Below are positions 22,562 through 34,500 of a DNA stretch of 64,000 nt, in pieces; within the stretch, counting starts at the first letter, position 1, and the number at the start of each line of letters is the position of its first letter. The notes below the pieces were generated by a model. That model ran no database searches. It worked only from the letters and a program-made list of their open reading frames with translations, and was not told the DNA's origin. Both the position numbers and the translations under genes were made by a program. Where the stretch lies: assembly GCA_963682055.1 (NCBI GenBank), contig OY821742.1, forward strand, positions 29,049,060-29,113,059, read 5' to 3'. This DNA comes from Primula veris. Lineage: Eukaryota > Streptophyta > Magnoliopsida > Ericales > Primulaceae.

Positions 22562-25500
22562 TCATACGTAGTACTTCTTGAGATTCGTCACGTTCCAAGA
22601 ATTCTTTTCTCCTCGGCTATTTTCGAACAGAACGCTTTTGATCTTATAGGTCGCCTGGCTTGTTCTTTTGACGATTTCGTATGGGCCTTCCCAGGTAGGG
22701 CTCAGTTTGCCATGTATCTCGTTTCTGGTATAGACCGTTACTCGCCGTAACACCAGTTCTCATACCATAAATTCCTTGGTCCCTTTCACCCTTTTGTCAT
22801 AGGTTTGCTTAACGCTTTGCTGGTACTTTGCTAGTGTAAGGGCTGCTATCTCTCGTTTCTCATCCAGCATGTCGAGTTCTTCTCTCATCCTTTGTTCATT
22901 GTTTCCTTGCTCGACTAGAGTTGTTCGGAGTGTGGGTAGCCCGATTTCCGTTGGTATGACGGCCTCGACGCCGTATGCTAAACTGAACGGGGTTTCCTTG
23001 GTGCTCGTTTTTGGCGTAGTTCGGCAAGACCATAAGACGTTGAGCAGTCGTTTAGGCCATCTTCTCTTTGCCCGTTCGAGGGTCGTCTTGATACCATCCA
23101 GAACAGTTCGGTTCGTAACCTCGGCTTGCCCATTACCCTATGGGTATGTTGGGGTCGAATAGAATTTCCGGATACCGAGCTCTTCGTACCAAAGCTGCAG
23201 CTTGGCGTCCTTGAACTGGGTGCCGTTGTCCGCAATAATGGCGTATGGTATGCCGAACCTTGTGATGATGTACTCCTAGATGAATTGTTTAACGTTGCTG
23301 GCTTTAATCTCTCGGAGAGGCTTAGCCTCGACCCATTTGGTAAAGTAGTCCGTCGCTACGATCAGATATTCCACGCTGCTGGGTGCTCTGGGAAGTTTCC
23401 CGACAATATCAATTGCCCATTGCGCTAATGGCCAGGGTGCCGATACCGGGGTCATCATCGACGATGGGAGACGAGGTATTTTGGCGAATCTTTGGCACTT
23501 GTCGCATCTTTGGACATAAACGTCTGCATCTCGTTTGATATAAGGCCACCAATATCCTTGAGTGATCGCCTTGTTGGCGAGAGATCGCCCTTTGATGTGT
23601 GCTCCGCATGACCCTTCGTGGACCTCTTCCAAGACAGGCTGTTGCAGTTCGGGCTGGATGCACAAAAGGTGAGGGCCTCGGTAACTGGATTTATACAGCT
23701 TGTCGTCCTCAGATAGCCAGAACCGAGGGGCTTTCCTTGTGACTTTCAACGCTTTTATCTTGTCTGCCGGGAGCGTCCCGTTTCGCAGATAGCGAATCAT
23801 GTCGTCCATCCATCCTAGCTCGTATTGTACTGATGTCACTCGGTCTATTCTTTTAGTTATGCTCGGGGTTTCCAAAAGCTCCACTGTGATCGTCCGAGTG
23901 TTGGTCAGCGTTAATGTCGAGGCTAGGGTGGCCAAGGCGTCGGCATGTGCGTTTTCGGTGCGGTTGATTCTTATTAGTTCGCATTGTGCGAACATGACCA
24001 TTATGCTCTGGACTTTCTCTTGGTAGAGGATCATTCGGTCGTCCTTGGCTTGGTATTCACCAGTAGCCTGGTTGACGATTAGCATGGAGTCGGAGCTAGC
24101 AATCAAGTGGGTGCATCCGAGGGATTTGGCGATGAGCATGCCATTGATCATGGCTTCGTATTCCGCCTCGTTGTTAGTAGCTCGGAAGCCCAACTTGATG
24201 CTTTTCTCGATGATCGTCCCTTCTCTGGATTTGAGGACGATGCCTGATCCCGATCCGTCCTTGGTGGACGATCCGTCGACATGTATCTCCCAGTGCGACT
24301 GTGGTGAAATGGTCAGGGGCTCGTCATAACCTTCGGTGAACTCAGCGACGAAATCAGCCAACACCTGTCCCTTTATGGCGTGTCGGGGTGCGAATTCGAT
24401 ATGAAATTGGGATAGCTCGACCCCCCATGCCGCCACCCGACCGCTGATATCCGTCCGTCGAAGGGACTCCTTGACGTGGAACTTCGTGTAGACTTGGACT
24501 TTGTGAGCTATGAAGTAGTGTGGTAGTTTCCGGGTAGCAACGACCAACGCCAAACACAACTTTTCCAACGGTAGGTATCGTGTTTCGGCCTCGACCATAG
24601 TTTTGCTGACGAAGTAGACCGGAAACTGCTCTCGTCCCTCTTCTCTTAGGAGGACCGCGCTCACAGCTGTAGTGGAAAATACTAGGTAGCAGGCCAGAAT
24701 ATCTCCCTTATTCGGCCTCACTAGTAGTGGCAGAGTCCTTAGATACTCTTTGAGGTTGTTGAATGACTCCTCGCATGCTGGGTCCCATACGAACTTTTTA
24801 TCCTTCTTGAGGGTCTCAAAAAATGGTCGTCCCTTATCTGCGGATCGACTGATGAACCTGCTTAGTGCGGCCATCATACCCGTGAGCTCTTGCACCTGCT
24901 TCTTATTCTTTGGTGCTGCTAGGTTTCGTAGAGCCGTTATCTGGTCGGGGTTAGCCTCTATTCCTCTTTGGCTGACCATATGACCCAAAAACTTCCCTTT
25001 GCTGATGCCGAAGGCACATTTGCTAGCGTTAAGCTTTAGTTTGTGCCCGCCCAGCGTTTGGAAGACGTCTTTAATGTCCTGGAGGTGGGAAGTGGCCCTT
25101 TCACTCTTGACGACCATGTCGTCTATGTATACTTCCATTGTCTTCCTTATATGCCTTTGACATACCTTCGTAATCATCCTTTGGTATGTCGCTCCGGCAT
25201 TCCGTAGGCCGAAAGGCATAACCGTATAGCAGTAGTTTCCCAAAGGCGATATGAACGAGGTCTTTTCTTGATCTTCGGGGGCAAGGGGGATTTGATGATA
25301 TCCCGAGTATGCGTCGAGGAAGGTCATCCTTTCTGCTCCTGCCGTGGCGTCCACCAATTGATCCATCCTTGGTAGGGGGAATGGATCCCTCGGGCAGGCT
25401 TTATTCAGATTGGTAAAGTCTATACAGACTCTTTCCTTCCCGTTCTTCTTCGGGACGACTACCGGATTGGACAGCCACTTTGGGTAGAACACTTCCCGTA

Positions 25501-25945
25501 TCGCTCCTGCTGCCAACAACTTTCGGACTTCAGCAATTATTGCCGCTCTGTGCTGGACGGACACCTTTCTGCTCCTTTGAGCTATGGGCTTGTACTCGGC
25601 ATTTACGCTGAGGTGGTGGCATGCTGTTTTCGGATCTAGACCGGTCATGTCTTTGGGGCTCCAAGCGAATTTATCGATGTTGCTAAAGAGGAACACTTCT
25701 AGCTCCTTGGATTCCTCTTTAGGTAGGCTATCTCCGATGAGGAAGTAGTGCTCCTCATCCGTATCCGGGATATACACCTTCCGGAGTGTTTCTCCGACTT
25801 GTTCTTCAACGACCCTCTCAGCTCGTGCTATTTGGTCGATCAGCTTCCCTGCGCTTGTGGGCTGTTCGACAACTACGAGTTGTCTCTTCACAGCGTCTTG
25901 AATCCTCCTGACATCCTCGGGCTGTCTCGATCTCCCCCTTGGCAT
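22562..25945 (-). pseudogene. pol of the Tat element: RT, RNase H, aRNase H, integrase (three stops)
   Basis: One reading frame from 25945 to 22562, open for 889 codons, then broken by TAG (23278-23276), TAG (23140-23138) and TGA (22762-22760). Reverse transcriptase spans about residues 120-330 with the catalytic YIDD at 273-276 and 'FLDAYSGY' at 209-216. A conventional RNase H-like region follows (about 420-535), then a second, archaeal-type RNase H (about 550-675; acidic D557, E594, D619, D669), the Tat hallmark. Integrase starts with an HHCC zinc site (H776, H783, C814, C817) and the first core Asp is near 845; the rest of the core ('IIADNGTQF') and the C-terminal tail lie beyond the stops. 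Stops at former Trp and Gln sites fit C-to-T changes; the last probably replaced Gly. It makes at most an integrase-truncated protein. Confidence 0.92.
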
Positions 25946-26222
25946 TAGGGCATTTCACCTTCTGGTGGTAAGTGGAAGGTATCGCCCGCATAGCATGAAG
26001 CCACGGTCGGCCCAAGATCGCATTGTGGCCGGAATTATCATTGACCACTAAGAACTCCACGGGGACAGATACGGATCTCGTGGTAACATTTAGGACGATC
26101 TTTCCCAAGGGTTTAGTCGTCTCAGAGATGAACCCGATCAGGGTGACGTCAGTGGGTTGTAGATCTTGCAATTTGAGCTCCATCTTGTCAAAGAGCTCTT
26201 TGTACATGATATCACAAGAGGC
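25818..26222 (-). pseudogene. Protease region of the Tat element
   Basis: Follows gag in the same frame after a TGA (26225-26223). Reads 'ASCDIMYKELFDKM' then 'NAILGRPWLHAM', the body and ILGRPWL flap/end motif of gypsy aspartic proteases. The TGA sits where the active-site Gly of the D-(T/S/N)-G triad should be, so the active site itself is lost. This frame overlaps the pol frame by about 128 bp (25818-25945) and pol is in another frame. The shift could be programmed or a mutation. Confidence 0.8.
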
Positions 26223-28496
26223 TCATTGGTCGACAAGCACTCTACTGACGGTGTCTATGCCGATCTTGATGCGTAGGTTAATGGCGTCCCCGTGAGGGTA
26301 TATCACCCCTTCTTCATCAAGATCTGAGAAAGAAATGGGTGAGTGTCTCTGCGGCATGCATTGCCGCTTTGAGGTCGACGCATGCGAAGCTTTAGCTACT
26401 TGCCCAAAGTGGGCCAGCTGCCGTTGTTGGGACCGATCTCCCCCGGTGCTCTTGGGCCTTGACAAGTGGACAACGTTGATCGTTTTGCCTTGTCGGTTGT
26501 CCGTTCCCTCGATGACTAGCTGCTTGCCTTTGTCTCTAGCGCCTTTGATGAATTTATTGAGCAATCCCGCGTCTCCCCACGCATTCATCTTCCACCGCAG
26601 GTTTTGGCAATGCTCGGTGAGATGGCCGTGATCCTCATGATAGGCGCAGAAGAGCTTGGTGTCTCTGGAATCAGGGGGGGAGTGGATTGGTTCGGGTCGG
26701 GAATACCAACTTTCTCTGCATATATCCTTTAGGATATCTTCGGCAGACAGATTGAAAGTATACCTCAACTCGACCGGTTCATAACGCCTCTGGCGTTCCC
26801 TTTCTGGCCCACGACCTTGCTGAGGTGGTTTGGGCAGCATTGGATAGGCGATTCGGAGCGGCTTGGGCTTGGGCTCGGGCTCTGTGGGTCTGTATTCCCT
26901 TCGCTGAACCTCGGGACCTTTGTCCCGTTTGGATTGGGGGACTGGTTCCCCTTGATTGTTCTTGGCTCTCTTGCGGTCCACCTGTGTTTCCCGGACCGTC
27001 TCTCTTCTTGGTAGAGCCCGGTTGAGGACTCGCATCTCTTCATTCTTATCGGTAAGGTGGGTGCAATAGACCAGAAGGGCGTCGGTGGTCGGAAAATTCT
27101 TGTCGATGAACTTCCTTCTCGCCCAATAGCCGCTGGGGATAGAGTTGATGAAGTTCTGGATGGCTATGTTATTGGCGTACTGCGGGATCTGGTTCGCCAC
27201 GTCGATGAAGCATATGCAGTAGTCCTGGAGCCTCTCATTGGGCAACATAGCCATTTTCAGAAGGGTTTCAATGTTAACCTTCTTCTTCCTATGAGCGGCG
27301 TATCGGGTGGAATATGCATGGAGGAGCTCAGCCCAGCTTCGTATGGATCCCCGTGGTAGATTATGATACCACGACGACACATCCAGACCCAAGCTGTTCT
27401 TAAAAAATTTGCACATCAGTGCACTGTCGTCACTCCACAACTCCATCCTTGTTTTGTAATGTCGGAGGTGATCGATGGGGCAGCTCCTTCCATCATATAG
27501 TCTGAATTCGGGGATGACAAATCCCGTAGGATTGCGGTACCGAGTTATCTGATCGGTACATGGAGTCTCTTGGCATACGTCCCAAGCCTGTTGGAACGCT
27601 TCATCCGGTGCCGGGTAGTGAGGGGCGTATCCCCCATATGGGTGTTGGGGATAGTAACCGACTATGACCCTGTGGTCGCCGTTCCTCCCGTTGTTCGGAT
27701 TTCTGTCGAGATCAGGTAGGGGAGGCGCGCCTTGGTGATCGTAGACCGTCGGGGTTATCCTCGGGACGGGCTCTCCTTGTCTTGGTATCCTCGTATCATG
27801 AGGTCAGCCCGTCGCTGCCATCGCTGCTCGGTAAGCAGAATCTTCCGCTTCATGTCGAGTGTTGGTTTGCGTGTGTGTCGGTTGGATGGGCGGTATCGTG
27901 ATGCCGGCCGCTGCCATGGCCGACATGCATGCCCCTAGCTGGGCTTGTAGCAGGGCATTATGTTTTTCCACGGCCCGTGCTAGTGCGGCCGTAGTCCTAT
28001 CTTGTCGAACAGGGGTTTGTAGTTCCACAGTGTACGGCGTAATTATCCGCGGTGGGAGGGGTGGATATGGGGCTACCTGTTCTAGTATGGGGTCATCGGT
28101 CATACCATACTGGTTGGTTTCGTTCGTTTGAAAACGAACCCGTTGGGGACTGGAGTTGACCGAGGCTGCTGGATGAGGGGCCTTTAAGCTTGGCCCTGCT
28201 TTGTTGGGATGGCGGTTGTCTGGAAAGAGTGGCCCCGCATGCCTAGTCACGGATGTCGCTCGTTCCGCCTCCGTGTCCGTAGGGTTTTCGTCGACAAGAC
28301 CGTCGACCTGAGGGGGATGGTCGGTTTGTTGTTCTGTTTGGACGTTAGAGACGGTAAGTCGAGATCCAACCTGAAGCGCTTCGTAGCGGTCTCTGATGTT
28401 GAGGAGATGCGCTAGCACGTCTTTGTGGACTGGGATTTCCTGGTTTGTCGATGTGCCTACTTCCTCTGGGCGAGTTTCTTCGTTGGTGTTTGCCAT
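26223..28496 (-). pseudogene. gag of the Tat element, one internal stop
   Basis: A single frame from ATG 28496 to TGA 26223 (757 codons), interrupted by TGA at 27806-27804 after 230 codons. The N-terminal part is Pro/Thr-rich. The part after the internal stop contains the capsid-like retrotransposon gag region ('CKFFKNSLGLDVSSWYHNLP' and 'MAMLPNERLQDYCICF') and a nucleocapsid-type zinc motif ('CAYHEDHGHLTEHC'). The Met at 27446 could start a shortened Gag of 407 aa that lacks the first part of the domain. ATG lies about 80 bp inside the 5' LTR. Confidence 0.88.
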
Positions 28497-28560
28497 TTGT
28501 TGCTCGTTTGGTAGAACGTTGGTGTTCGATTTCGAAGCTAGTTGGGAACTAGATGATTCA

Positions 28561-28574
28561 CACAGACGGCGCCA
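28561..28574 (-). promoter_or_regulatory. Primer binding site of the Tat element
   Basis: On the minus strand, two bases inside the 5' LTR, the sequence reads TGGCGCCGTCTGTG. The TGGCGCC start matches the 3' end of plant tRNA-Asp, the usual primer for Tat and Athila elements. Confidence 0.8.
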
Positions 28575-28576
28575 TT

Positions 28577-29149
28577 TGACAAAGCCATAACTTTGGTCGG
28601 TTGCGTTAGGCTTTTCAACAATAATATATAATGAATTGACAATAAACGATGAACACTTCTTGATCTTTATTATTATTCGGCAATTGCCATTGTTCGGACT
28701 ACAATTCTATCACTGCATTTATGCTCGGATTCGCTGCTCGATCCGGAATGTGATCTTTCTCTTCTCTTCGGTGCTCGGTTCTCGATCTTGCTCGGTTTGG
28801 CTATTGATGTGATACGTTCTGACAAGTTTTTATCTTTTCTCTCCTTCTCTCTATATTTTTTAGATATGTTTTCTGGTCCCTTTCTTAGGGGGGATACTTG
28901 GCTATTTATAGGCAATTATGCCTCCTAGGATGTTGACAAATGTCTCCATCTCATGAGATTTTTCTGACATGGGTCCCTTGTTAAGTGAGCTTGGGCTTTT
29001 AGTGATATCCACTCTTATTCTCAAAGAAAGGCATGTGATAGCCCATTCAAGCGTTGGATACCACTCTATGATGGGTGGGTTGTTTAATACCCGAATAGAA
29101 TATTCGGGTCTCGAATAGAATATTCGGGTCTAATTTTTATGTTCTATCA
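28577..29149 (-). repeat. 5' LTR of the Tat element
   Basis: 573 bp; differs from the 3' LTR by about six substitutions and a 20-bp tandem duplication (tcgaatagaatattcgggtc, about 29091-29130). The minus-strand TATAAATA at 28910-28903 should drive gag-pol. Confidence 0.93.
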
Positions 29150-29206
29150 GAAAGTATCCAACAGAAAATAAGGGAAGTCAATCATCAACCATGACACCAT
29201 ATTTGA

Positions 29207-29844
29207 TGTGATTTTCACACCAAACGGTGCTCCAACCTGACAATAAAAAATTGCATTTCAATAATATTTTGGTATAAATAAACAGTGTTGCACTATATTT
29301 AGTGCAACAATATTCATTCACACTAAACACTACTCACTTTTATCATAATAGTTTAATATATTTATATAATATTTTTCATGGACATTAAAAAAAAAGAAGT
29401 TATTATAGATGATAAAGTAATTTCACACATACCATATTAAACAAAACTCGAACCTTATATCTAAGCTATTTCTAGCGGGTTTTAGCCCACTAGGCTACTC
29501 TCATCGACATTAATTACTAATTACATACAAAACAATTATTTTAACAAATTATAATGTTTTGGAATAATAAAATAAAAATATCTTAAGAAATAACTAATCT
29601 CATTAAATATTAATTATTAAATTATTAGTAGCTTTTTATAGTAAAAAAATGAAGTATTAGTATTTCACTTAAAAGTGTTAATATATGTTACAAAAGTATT
29701 ATGAATAATTTATAGAACTATTATTAAATTAAAAAAAAAAATGTCACAGAATATTTTGTTTAGTGTTTTGTTTAGTGTATAGTTGGGTTGCAAATGAAAT
29801 AATGTACAATGTACAAGTTGCACCATTTTGATGCGAAAATTACA
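29207..29844. mobile_element. MITE-like element with imperfect inverted ends
   Basis: The 24 bases from 29207 (TGTGATTTTCACACCAAA...) match the reverse complement of 29820-29844 at about 20 positions with one gap. Inside it is a perfect 10-bp-stem hairpin (29286-29309, TGTTGCACTA with its complement). The 638-bp size, AT-richness and lack of coding fit a MITE. No target duplication was identified, so borders are approximate. Confidence 0.4.
29446..29497 (-). promoter_or_regulatory. tRNA-like Pol III A and B boxes (SINE-head candidate)
   Basis: On the minus strand TAGCCTAGTGG (29497-29487) fits the A-box consensus and GGTTCGAGT (29454-29446) fits the B box, 32 bp apart as in tRNA genes. The sequence between cannot fold as an intact tRNA that I can see, so a tRNA-derived SINE head is more likely than a tRNA gene. 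Confidence 0.45.
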
Positions 29845-29866
29845 TTGTTAAAGTGAAAACAAGAAA

Positions 29867-30028
29867 AGAGCACTTTCAATTAAAGTGATCTTTTTTAGTA
29901 TTTAAAGATGTCACGCATGCAAATCGGGAGTGTTTTTTTAAATTATTTTATGTTGTCAAAGAGGACACCTTCAAAGTGCTCTTTTAAGTAAGCCAAAATG
30001 CCAAATTTGCGAAGAGATAGGCCAAATA
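29867..30028 (+). repeat. Dispersed repeat, copy 2
   Basis: Aligns with the reverse complement of 10838-10991 (see that entry). Begins AGAGCACTTTC and includes ctcttttaagta and gagataggccaaat. Confidence 0.55.
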
Positions 30029-30189
30029 TAGGATAAAAAGTGCTACATTGGCTATTTTAGAAAGAAAAAAAAAACTTCAAAACAAGAGACAAGTATTGTT
30101 AGCAAGACAATACAAGTGTGCTTGGTTGATGGACTAAATGAATGCTATATATGACTAGTGATGTAGGTATCATTGACAGTACCTTAGAG

Positions 30190-30222
<33 letters not shown>

Positions 30223-31586
30223 TGAAAACAAAGCAATAGTAATGAGGTGTGATATTCACCAAATGAAGTCCCAACTCGATCATTAGTTCATTACCATTAA
30301 GAAAAATATGATCTCATTTCATGACACCATTAATCTAAGAAGACATGAGCATGAATAGTTGTTCACTCTACTCTTCTAACTCCAAAATTGTTTTTCCAAA
30401 TACCTAAAATCCAAGTCATAACTCATATGTGGCAAATGATGTATAAATAAATTTTGGAAAACCAGAGGATGGTATTTTTATTTTGGAATCAGGGATGTTT
30501 CCGGTAGCAGCTGCTCTACCTTTTGCTTCCCATGTGAATTTTTTGGCTGAGTGAGAGCCGGTTTCTTTGTTGGGATCTATTGTTTAAGTTTTTTTTTTTG
30601 CAAATAACCAATGGAGCTGCGACTCCTACTCCGAACATTTCAGGTGTCATCTCACTTCGCAAAAGAGAAAAAAACAAAAAAAAACCTACAAGCTATTATG
30701 TTCATCAGTTGACACTGGTAACGTTTTTTTAGGAGATGTGGAAAGTATTATATACTATCAGATTGTTTTATTTGATATGTTCTTTAACTATTGGGGATGG
30801 GCACATAATCAAATTATCTTTTCACCACAAGTCCACAACAATGTTCTCTCTCAATTGGAAAATGTTTCAGTGCTCCTGGTATAAGGTTGTTAATTATTAC
30901 CAATTTCCTACTAAAAAAAAGAGAGTTTCAGAAAACAAGATGGGAACAGTTTTGGTATCCATTGCATTGAAAAAAACCCCACTTAACACTTGATGCTTTA
31001 AGACTAAATTTCAACTTTATAGTATTTTTTCCATCCCCCAGTAGAATAACATTAATTTTAGCTCCTTTTTTCTCTGAGCGCATATACACAACTTCAAGTT
31101 AAAATCTCAAACCACAATGCCTAAAAATAGAATACTGCTAAGAAAGTAGAATAATCGGGCAAATCGACGTTTCAAAATTTTACATTATAAGGACTTTCAC
31201 ATATATCATCATTCATATCAAGGACCAAGGAAGCTAAAACGAGATGCCAAGGTACTTCACAAAAAAAGAATACATATTAAATTACAACTACTGCCTGAGA
31301 CTCTCTTTTCCGTTGGCATCTGCAATAATCCCGTATGCATAACAAGACTGCATAAATGACCCGTTGAACGACTATCACCTCTACTCACAAAATATAACAC
31401 GAATTATATTCTCTGTTTTCACATTTCCTCTTTTCTATTTCCGTCCGCCTATTTCTTTCTCAGGCCAAAAGGCCAAAAAGAGTGAATAATCTTAAAAGTA
31501 ATCAGAAACAAAATTTCGTCCTGCAAAAGACAAAACAAAACAATTCCCGATCATCACGCCAGTTCTAGTTGGCTTGCCTTGTATAC

Positions 31587-34500
31587 CTATTCCCCAAATC
31601 CAGGGGGAGGAGAGCAAGTATCACTATCAACAGTTTCATCAACATGACCAATTCCAGAGGGTCTATTGGGTAATTCATCAAAAGTAGGTGTTTTTGGAGC
31701 AAAATTGACTCTTCTCTTCTTATGTTTTTTCTTAAATAAAGATGCTAGACTCATATCATCCCCTTCTTTTTCAAATTCAACAACGTTACTCAATTGCTTG
31801 TCATTGTTCGATCTTTTACGTTTACGCTTCTCCCTCAGCTTGGCATTCTCACTCTTTCTTGCCTGAGGTTTATGGCCTTCTCTTTCTCCAAGAGAACAAG
31901 AGTGATCATGCACAAACTTCTTATCTTTTGTAGTGGTCCTACTAATTTCCAAAACCAATCCTCTCCCATCCATGGCATCAACCTCTTTGTTGATAACAGA
32001 ACCGGGGTTTAATGAATGATTACGACACCTTGTTTTTCTTTCTTTCAACATAATGCTGCCCAAAGTCTCTGAATCACTAATTTCAGTGACGTCAGGAGCT
32101 TGATGCAAAAGTGATTTACATTTGATCCTATTTGAACGTGATATGACAGAACCTGTTTTTCTTTTACCAAAATCAGCAACTTTCTCCGCCTCATTGACGT
32201 TAATTCTCCTCAACGGCGCTATATTTAGACAGGGCGGTAAGTTAACTTCAGTTGTATCAACATACAGATCCTGTACTTCTGAAAAGGTTACATTTTCACC
32301 AAAGCTCGAAGCCGCTTCATCGAATCTTTTTGGTTGTTTTTTCTTTTCTTGACCCAATTTAGATATATTCTTTTTCTTTAGGCCTGCCCTTGCCCCATTA
32401 TACTCCACCACTTCTTCTAAAGTGGCTATTGGTATTACTTCCAAATCTTCACACGCAGACAAATTACTGATTGTTGGATCATCAATCTTCTTTAGCCATG
32501 ACTTGGAAGTAGCAATTATATTCTTTTCTTTTAACCCCTCTCTGAAATAGAATAGATGCATTAGACCAGAAGCAAGTAACATGTGTAGGAAAAATGAAAT
32601 GCTATTTGCACAAAATTAGACGCGTAGGATTTTGATACACAATGATGATGTAAGTTTATCTCACTGGGAGGAAAACGTAAATACACCATTAAACATATAC
32701 TCCTATATTTCATTGAAAGGCAAACACAAATACACCACTAAACATATAAACATAAAGTTCTTCAAATTAAGGCGTCTTTCAAAGAAAACGGTGAGAAACA
32801 ACTGATCAGTATCCTAGTAACTACCTCGAAGGCATTTTATGCTTCGCAGTTGACTTTTTGTTTTTTGTTTGCCCATCGAAAACCTCTTGGCTAACTCTTG
32901 CATCAGTTGCTTCAGAGATTTCTTCGTCTTTCTTACATCCCCGTGTCGGTTTCTTATTTACATTGGTTTTGTGGCCAGCAACTTCCTCAACATCAACACA
33001 ATCGGTTAACGGAATTTCATCAGTACAAATTAGTGCTTCCTTTATAGCATTCTCATACCTAAAACCCAAAATGAAGCTATGAGTTGGTGAAAGTAATAAT
33101 CTATGACTAAATACTACCACACTGTAACTATGTGTACCAACCGGTGTATTAAAAAACGCGCTCTATTGCGCACTGGGGCGCGTCTCAGCACAAGGCGTAA
33201 GTTAAATTTGTTCAGATTTGGACTAAAACATAAATAACGTGAAAAACAAGTACCAGCGCATAAATAACGCGCTTTAATGTCTAAAAAACGCACCTCAGTA
33301 CTCTTTATAGTCTTTTTCCAAAAAACACATCGTTTTAAACTTTTAATTTAATTAATAGATGCTCTACCTCACACTTCCTTTACTTTAATAATATTAATAT
33401 TTGTGGGCCGCCAACTCAAAAACAAACAAACGTGGCATCTTACCTCTGCATATCTCTCTCTTCAAAACTCCCTGTAAGTCTCTTTCTCCCTTTTTCTCTC
33501 TTTCTTTGATTTTATATTTTACTTTAATTTTTCTTTTTTAGGTCCTTAGATCAATAGTAAGTAGTGATTAGTAACTGTCTAACTGATCAGTACTTTCTTG
33601 CATTCAAAAGATTTTTTTGTATTCTCCTTAGTCCTAACAAAACCTGGTTCGATTGTAAATTGTAATCACAATTTGTTTCAGTCTTAGAATCTTTATTTGC
33701 ATGTCTAACTTTTTCCCCTTAAGATTGAATGAACTAGAAAATATTTCCTTCATATTACATTTTGGTTATGAAGCAATAATAAAACTAGTCAGATTAATAG
33801 AAATTGGTAACCTGCTTCTTTCCTTGATTGTTTTTGCTTTTATAATTTGTACTTTTTTCACACCCTCAAAAAATTCCGCTTATTTGCTTGAAAGTTGGAG
33901 GAGAAACAAGAGTATTGTTCTGCTTTTGTTGATATGTATATGTCATTTAGCAAGGATTTTTCTCTTCCAAACTTTCTTTTACTTGCAAAGACTACTCGGT
34001 GTCAATATTTGTAATGTGAGTAATTTTATAAGGTATCATGGAAGGCCCTACCTGTAGAAAAACAGAACAAAATACCAAAATGCAAAAAAGAAAATCATAT
34101 ATAAGTACAATGTTTTGAGGTTTTTAGTACATCTAAGTCTTTTATGTGCATATATTTTTTTTTTTGGTAAAGCTTACGCTTTTGACGTCGGTACTTGCGC
34201 TTCGGTAAAACTCATAAAAAAAAGATTCAGCGACGCTTTAGCGATTTCAACAAAACTACCACATTGTAACTACATGTTTCAACAAAACACTGCTGCCACA
34301 TGATTCTGCGTAAAATTTGTATATGTATAACTTTCCGCTCATAAATTATTTTCCAAGGAAAACGGTAAGAAACACATGACCATACCTTGACGTCATCTTC
34401 CTTTTCCTGGAAGACTTTCTCGTATTTGTTTCCCCATCAAAAGGCACAGCAGTCACATGACAAATTTTTGCATTTTCAGTTGCTTCAGAAGCTTCTTTCT

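Larger units (their letters stand above)
11735..29149 (-). mobile_element. Full-length Tat-lineage Ty3/gypsy LTR retrotransposon
   Basis: A complete 17,415-bp element whose gag-pol runs on the minus strand. It is bounded by LTRs starting TG and ending CA and by a perfect 5-bp target duplication GAAAG (11730-11734 and 29150-29154). Order from the 5' LTR (right): LTR, primer site, gag, protease, RT, RNase H, archaeal-type RNase H, integrase, tandem repeats, a block of genes on the opposite strand, 3' LTR (left). A second, archaeal-type RNase H between RNase H and integrase, and extra antisense ORFs between pol and the 3' LTR, are traits of the Tat group (Retand, Ogre and relatives). The LTRs differ at about six sites plus one 20-bp duplication, so insertion is recent, yet gag-pol has at least five in-frame stops and a frame change. 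It therefore probably moved with proteins supplied in trans. Confidence 0.93.
29155..31586. other. AT-rich spacer with repeats, no gene
   Basis: No coding gene supported. Holds a MITE-like sequence (29207-29844), a tRNA-like Pol III promoter (29446-29497), a dispersed repeat copy (29867-30028) and a run of about 35 A (30190-30224). The last few hundred bases before 31587 should include the 3' UTR of the MYB gene. Confidence 0.5.

Noticed and set aside
28673..28915. 80-aa frame on the minus strand, also at 11831-12073
   Set aside because: It lies entirely inside the LTRs, occurs in both by duplication, and overlaps the LTR TATA box.
33701..34057. 118-aa hydrophobic plus-strand frame
   Set aside because: It sits inside intron 10 of the MYB gene on the other strand, in T-rich DNA, with no family resemblance.
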